Source: Chloroflexota bacterium
GTDB lineage: Bacteria; Chloroflexota; Anaerolineae; Promineifilales; Promineifilaceae
Assembly (NCBI GenBank): GCA_008501785.1
Contig: QQUD01000780.1
Span: forward strand, 1-10,805
Length of the DNA: 10,805 nucleotides
Direction: 5' to 3'
This document shows positions 7,968-10,805 of the stretch, piece by piece; within the stretch, counting starts at the first letter, position 1, and every line of letters starts with the position of its first letter. The position numbers and the translations under genes are program-made. The notes under the pieces were generated by a model. That model had not been told where the DNA came from. It was given only the letters and a program-made list of their open reading frames with translations, and did no database searches.

Positions 7968-8746
7968 GGCTGCCCCGCTGCTATTAAACTAATGCGCGTC
8001 CCCTTTCCAGGAGCCGTCTCAATTTCAAATTGAGCATTAATGATCGATGCTCGCCATGCCATCCCAGGCAGCCCCAATGTTTCGTTGGCACGTGGGTCCT
8101 GTTCACTTATTGGATATGCAAAACCCAACCCATCATCGGTGATATGGAGTTCAGTCATGCTGCCTCGCTGCGCCAACTGCACCCATAAATGACGCGCCTG
8201 GGCATGTCGCAGCACGTTTGTAACGGCTTCTTGGGCAATGCGAAAGAATGTGGTTTCTACCTCTGTGGGCAGGCGACCAAAATTAGCTGGGACGTGAAAT
8301 TGAATGTCAAGATCGGTGGATTGCATTGCCCGACCTAAATACCAGCGTATGGTTGGTGCCAACCCCAGATTATCGAGCATCGTGGGGCGCAAATTGAGCG
8401 ACAGGTCACGTATCTGATTGAGAAGTGTCTCAGAGAGGCCATATGCTCCAGAGAGTTGAGCCAGCAATTTTGACCGCTTATCCGTGTCTGGCAGCAGCAC
8501 ACCATCCTCTTCTAATAGTTTCAAGGCAGCTTGCAAATTGAGCTTGAGAATAGTCAAATCCTGGCCGATTTCATCATGCAGTTCGTAAGCCAGACGGGTA
8601 CGCTCATTCTCTTGCGCTTGCAGGAGACGTAGGGAAATTTCATGCAGGGTCGTCTCATGTTGAATAGCAGGTTTTTTATCTGCCAACTCATCAGACGATC
8701 CTAGATGTTGCGAGCCATCATTTTGCGTTTGATTTTTTTGAGACAT
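7964..8746 (-). CDS. cytosolic NarL/DegS-family sensor histidine kinase without sensor domain
   Basis: 260 residues. After a polar tail (1-32), the HisKA_3 dimerisation/phospho-acceptor helix carries H57 in ENERTRLAYELHDEIGQDL (46-64). The HATPase has N177 in RIAQEAVTNVLRHA, the G1 box ITDDGLGF (202-209), GLPGMAWRA (225-233; the family usually has GLxGMxER) and GKGTRISL (247-254). There is no membrane segment and no PAS, GAF or HAMP domain, so it has no visible input and must be controlled by a partner or bind its signal in the polar tail. It should phosphorylate D53 of the regulator encoded next. The start has GAGG (8754-8757) with a 7-nt spacer. Confidence 0.94.
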   Translation of the reverse strand: MSQKNQTQNDGSQHLGSSDELADKKPAIQHETTLHEISLRLLQAQENERTRLAYELHDEIGQDLTILKLNLQAALKLLEEDGVLLPDTDKRSKLLAQLSGAYGLSETLLNQIRDLSLNLRPTMLDNLGLAPTIRWYLGRAMQSTDLDIQFHVPANFGRLPTEVETTFFRIAQEAVTNVLRHAQARHLWVQLAQRGSMTELHITDDGLGFAYPISEQDPRANETLGLPGMAWRASIINAQFEIETAPGKGTRISLIAAGQP

Positions 8747-8769
8747 CGTTTATCCTCGCGGTGAATTTC

Positions 8770-8798
8770 ACTATAACAACAGCAAGGGTAATATGCAA
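8770..8798 (-). promoter_or_regulatory. candidate sigma-70-type promoter of the kinase-to-HEAT cluster
   Basis: On the minus strand TTGCAT (8793-8798), a 17-nt spacer and TATAGT (8770-8775; 5 of 6 to TATAAT). Transcription would start near 8763, about 17 nt before the kinase ATG. The spacing is ideal; the -35 is weak. It sits in the only gap between the racemase and the kinase. Confidence 0.45.
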
Positions 8799-8827
8799 AA
8801 GTCCATTCAAAAAAACACCCTACCCAC

Positions 8828-9595
8828 TCAGGAGACAACCGGCTGCAGACGATTGGGGTTGGATTCACGAATCAGGGCACGCGCCAGGATGCGGGTGGGG
8901 TCGATAACGACCATGTCATCTATTGTGGTTTCAGGAATTGCTAGAGGAATTTCGGTGCAACCAAGAATGACGGCTTCGGCTCCTTGTTGGCGCAGGGCTT
9001 CAGCACCTGTTAACAAGTCTGTGCGGGCGCGAGGAGTGGCTGTGCCGGTGGCTTTGATGCCGTAAGTGAGATCGTAAATGGCGGGGTGGATGTGAGTTTC
9101 TTGCAGTTCGATGTTAGGAACCAGCGCTTCGAATCCCATTGGCTGCAGGCAGTTGGGATAGATTTGGGCGCGGTAGGTGCCGGTGGTGGAGAGGATGCCG
9201 ACGTGTTTGATGTGTGGGTAATGTTTTTGCAGAAAAACGGCCGTTTCCTCCACCAAATGCAAAAACTTCACCTGTACCTGCTGCCGCTTCAACTCCGCTT
9301 CAATCACATCGTAAATCGGGGGCGAATGCGCTGTGTTGCACGGAATCGCGACCACGGCCGCGCCTGCTTCTCCCAACCGGCGCACTTGTTCAGCAATCGC
9401 CACACCTGGATTCTCATCCATATGACCCAGCAAAAATTCAGTTCGGTCCAAAATACGGTTCGGCTGCGACCAGTTGAGCACTGTCAAATAATCTTGGTCC
9501 TTTTCCGCAATCGTCTCTTCCAATATCTTTTGACACAAATCTAGTCCGGCAAATGGTCCGGCACCACCAACGATGCCGATGATTTTTTCTATCAT
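8828..9595 (-). CDS. aspartate/glutamate racemase family protein
   Basis: 255 residues. The N-terminal GIVGGAGPFAGLDLCQKI (7-24) matches the GGxGPxA entry motif of aspartate racemases. The two catalytic cysteines expected for this PLP-independent family are present: C86 in IPCNTAH and C213 in LGCTEIPL. The reaction would be inversion of a dicarboxylic amino acid, commonly L-Asp to D-Asp, with one Cys acting as base and the other as acid. The substrate cannot be fixed from sequence. Length is normal and the protein is cytosolic. The start at 9595 has GAGAGG (9602-9607) with a 6-nt spacer. It points the same way as the signalling cluster, but the 81-nt gap and candidate promoter suggest it is a separate unit. 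Confidence 0.92.
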   Translation of the reverse strand: MIEKIIGIVGGAGPFAGLDLCQKILEETIAEKDQDYLTVLNWSQPNRILDRTEFLLGHMDENPGVAIAEQVRRLGEAGAAVVAIPCNTAHSPPIYDVIEAELKRQQVQVKFLHLVEETAVFLQKHYPHIKHVGILSTTGTYRAQIYPNCLQPMGFEALVPNIELQETHIHPAIYDLTYGIKATGTATPRARTDLLTGAEALRQQGAEAVILGCTEIPLAIPETTIDDMVVIDPTRILARALIRESNPNRLQPVVS

Positions 9596-9610
9596 GTGTA
9601 ACCTCTCATA

Positions 9611-9678
9611 AGCATTTCAGCATTTCAGCACTTCAGCATTTCAGCCAGAAAGCTGACTAGCTGAAATGCTGACTAGCT
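9611..9678. repeat. 8-bp tandem repeats plus inverted copy between divergent genes
   Basis: Four units of AGCATTTC (third copy AGCACTTC) run from 9611 to 9642. The sequence then reverses: 9633-9645 and 9660-9672 form a perfect 13-bp inverted repeat with a 14-nt loop. GCTGACTAGCT is directly repeated at 9652-9662 and 9668-9678. Because the left arm is repetitive, the right arm could pair in several registers. It lies in the racemase upstream region. Confidence 0.75.
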
Positions 9679-9686
9679 CTCTAAAT

Positions 9687-9716
9687 TTATCATCAAATTG
9701 TTAAAACTGTTATCAT
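9687..9716 (+). promoter_or_regulatory. possible promoter of the acetyltransferase
   Basis: TTATCA (9687-9692), an 18-nt spacer and TATCAT (9711-9716; 5 of 6 to TATAAT). It would give a leader of about 44 nt, which contains an 11-bp direct repeat (9720-9730 and 9733-9743). A weak assignment in an AT-rich stretch. Confidence 0.3.
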
Positions 9717-9767
9717 TAAAGCAAAATGGGGAAGCAAAATGGGATTTAGAAGGATATTACGATAGCT

Positions 9768-10328
9768 ATGTTTGCACTCACCACAGAGAAGTTAATACTC
9801 AAATCTTTGCAAGACAAAGATGCGAATGCGCTACTTGCCTATCGAGCAGAACCTTCCGTAGTGAAGTTCCAGCTTTGGCATCCAAAACGGCCGTCTGACG
9901 CACACGCCTTTATCCAAAGTGCTAAATTTGAAGGCGAACCCAAAATGGGTCGCTGGAATCAATTTGGTATATTTTGGCTTAAGACAAACCAATTGATCGG
10001 CGATATTGGGGTAAGTCTAGTCGATGCTCAACAAGCTGAGATTGGTTACACGATTGATCCTCACTGGCAGCGACGTGGACTGGCAAAAACGGCCGTTTCC
10101 CGCCTCCTCACCTACCTCTTCAACGAAAGACACATCCATCGCGTAATCGCCAATGCAGATAGTGAAAATGTAGCCAGTATCGCCCTGCTGCAAAAGATGG
10201 GATTTCGCCAGGAAGGACACTTTATCGAAAGCTTCAACGTCAATGATATCTGGCACGACGAAGTGCAATATGCGCTGCTCAATCGAGAATGGCAGGCACT
10301 GCAACGTGAAACGGCCGTTTACAAGTAA
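9768..10328 (+). CDS. GNAT-family N-acetyltransferase, RimJ/RimL type
   Basis: 186 residues. The N-terminus TTEKLILKSLQDKDANALL is typical of RimJ/RimL-like acetyltransferases. Motif A, which binds the acetyl-CoA pyrophosphate, is EIGYTIDPHWQRRGLAKTAV (91-110), with the loop QRRGLA. Motif B is ASIALLQKMGFRQEG (136-150). It transfers acetyl from acetyl-CoA to an amine (protein N-terminus, antibiotic or small molecule); the substrate cannot be named. There is no strong Shine-Dalgarno: AAGGA lies about 13 nt before the ATG. The start is chosen because it gives the expected first strand. Three copies of the ACGGCCGT palindrome fall in this gene, one making its last residues (ETAVYK). It is divergent from the racemase. 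Confidence 0.93.
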   Translation: MFALTTEKLILKSLQDKDANALLAYRAEPSVVKFQLWHPKRPSDAHAFIQSAKFEGEPKMGRWNQFGIFWLKTNQLIGDIGVSLVDAQQAEIGYTIDPHWQRRGLAKTAVSRLLTYLFNERHIHRVIANADSENVASIALLQKMGFRQEGHFIESFNVNDIWHDEVQYALLNREWQALQRETAVYK

Positions 10329-10356
10329 CCATTGACGATAACTCATGATTTAATCA

Positions 10357-10405
10357 GAGACTAGAGACTGGCAATTGCCAATCTCCAATCTCCAATCTCC
10401 AAACT
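10357..10405. repeat. 36-bp near-palindrome followed by 7-bp tandem repeats
   Basis: 10357-10392 is a 36-bp palindrome centred on GGCAATTGCC, with 30 of 36 positions symmetric. The three mismatched pairs are C-A in a plus-strand transcript but G-U in a minus-strand transcript, so the minus-strand RNA would fold fully. From 10378 the unit CCAATCT is repeated three times, followed by CCAAACT. It lies in the 229-nt gap between the acetyltransferase and the dehydrogenase, where no gene is seen. Confidence 0.7.
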
Positions 10406-10517
10406 CACATCCCTCCCCATACAAAGTACTATAGATGAAACAACTCAAAACCGGGTTTAATTAATGTCAACTCGTTTATTTCATTACCATTCATTTTCAG
10501 AAATAATATGTAAGACA

Positions 10518-10549
10518 TTGTGTCCTTTTGAACACAAAAGCGTAAAGGA
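10518..10549 (+). promoter_or_regulatory. leader with competing short stems around the dehydrogenase Shine-Dalgarno
   Basis: The Shine-Dalgarno AAAGGA (10544-10549) is 8 nt from the ATG. TCCTTT (10523-10528) is its exact complement. Two other stems compete: TTGTGT/ACACAA (10518-10523 with 10532-10537) and CTTTTG/CAAAAG (10525-10530 with 10535-10540). The stems are only 6 bp, so regulation is a suggestion only. No convincing -10/-35 pair was found in 10400-10520. Confidence 0.3.
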
Positions 10550-10557
10550 ACCCACTA

Positions 10558-10805
10558 ATGGATAAAAAAACTGAATTATTACAAAAAATTGCATCTCGTG
10601 AAGCCGTTATCGGTATTGTTGGCATGGGATATGTTGGATTGCCGCTCGCCGTCGCCTTCGCTCAAGAAGGGTTCAAGATTATTGGGATTGATGTGAGTGA
10701 AGAGAAGGTATCTCAGCTCAATGCGGGTCACAGCTATGTGGAAGATGTGGCCGATGCGGTGTTGCAACCACTGGTGGAAAACGGCCGTTTACGAGCCACC
10801 ATCGA
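10558..10805 (+). CDS. nucleotide-sugar dehydrogenase (WbpA/WecC-type UDP-sugar 6-dehydrogenase), 5' part
   Basis: 82 codons are visible and the frame runs off the right edge. The NAD-binding Rossmann start is IGIVGMGYVGLPLAVAF (18-34), with the dinucleotide glycines G22, G24 and G27 and the acidic residue D45 at the end of the second strand. The following HSYVEDV and the run to LRATI fit dehydrogenases of UDP-GlcNAc/UDP-ManNAc (WbpA, WecC) better than plain UDP-glucose dehydrogenases. It would oxidise C6 of a UDP-sugar to a uronic acid for capsule, O-antigen or exopolysaccharide synthesis. The catalytic Cys lies beyond the window. It probably opens a polysaccharide locus to the right. Confidence 0.92.
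   Translation, partial: MDKKTELLQKIASREAVIGIVGMGYVGLPLAVAFAQEGFKIIGIDVSEEKVSQLNAGHSYVEDVADAVLQPLVENGRLRATI

Larger units (their letters stand above)
9886..10789. repeat. densest stretch of the iterated palindrome AACGGCCGTT
   Basis: ACGGCCGT occurs nine times in the window. The ten-base form AACGGCCGTT starts at 3447, 4707, 7028, 9236, 10088, 10310 and 10780, and one-base variants start at 451 and 9886. Four of the nine lie within this 0.9-kb stretch. An eight-base word is expected about 0.16 times in a random sequence of this length. All copies lie within coding sequence. Confidence 0.85.

Noticed and set aside
8799..8827. T-rich run after the racemase stop considered as a terminator
   Set aside because: A run of seven T is present on the minus strand, but no stable stem precedes it.
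9611..9642. Short regular repeats considered as a CRISPR array
   Set aside because: Units of 8 bp are directly adjacent with no spacers.

Overview
The window is a bacterial chromosomal segment of roughly 50% GC. It is dominated by one long co-directional cluster on the minus strand that encodes a complete signal-transduction module. The likely source is Chloroflexota (Anaerolineae-like). This rests only on general look: a cytosolic MCP, NarL-type kinases, HEAT-repeat proteins, and a highly repeated palindrome AACGGCCGTT. It is not proven.

Minus-strand layout, in transcription order: an Asp/Glu-racemase-family enzyme (9595-8828), then an 81-nt gap with a candidate promoter. Next come a sensorless cytosolic NarL-family histidine kinase (8746-7964), a NarL/LuxR response regulator (7967-7314), a protein of two receiver domains (7267-6515), CheA (6518-4437), CheW (4298-3840), a soluble chemoreceptor with a very long coiled coil (3839-1842), and a HEAT-repeat protein (1845 to beyond the left edge). 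Kinase/regulator, dual-REC/CheA and MCP/HEAT each share a 4-nt ATGA stop/start overlap, and the MCP start abuts the CheW stop, so the set is almost certainly co-expressed and partly translationally coupled. No CheR or CheB is in view.

The parts (soluble receptor with a basic N-terminal tail, CheW, CheA, dual receiver) resemble the Frz system of Myxococcus xanthus by analogy. The HEAT-repeat protein and the preceding NarL-type kinase/regulator pair are additions. The chemoreceptor is internally repetitive and mirror-symmetric: eight 28-residue units in each arm of the hairpin, centred on the conserved signalling tip.

Plus-strand genes at the right: a RimJ/RimL-type GNAT acetyltransferase (9768-10328) divergent from the racemase, then the start of a UDP-sugar dehydrogenase of the WbpA/WecC type (10558 to beyond the right edge). 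The three larger intergenic gaps hold small inverted and tandem repeats. ACGGCCGT occurs nine times, always inside genes, and seven copies are read in the same frame as Thr-Ala-Val (usually Glu-Thr-Ala-Val).
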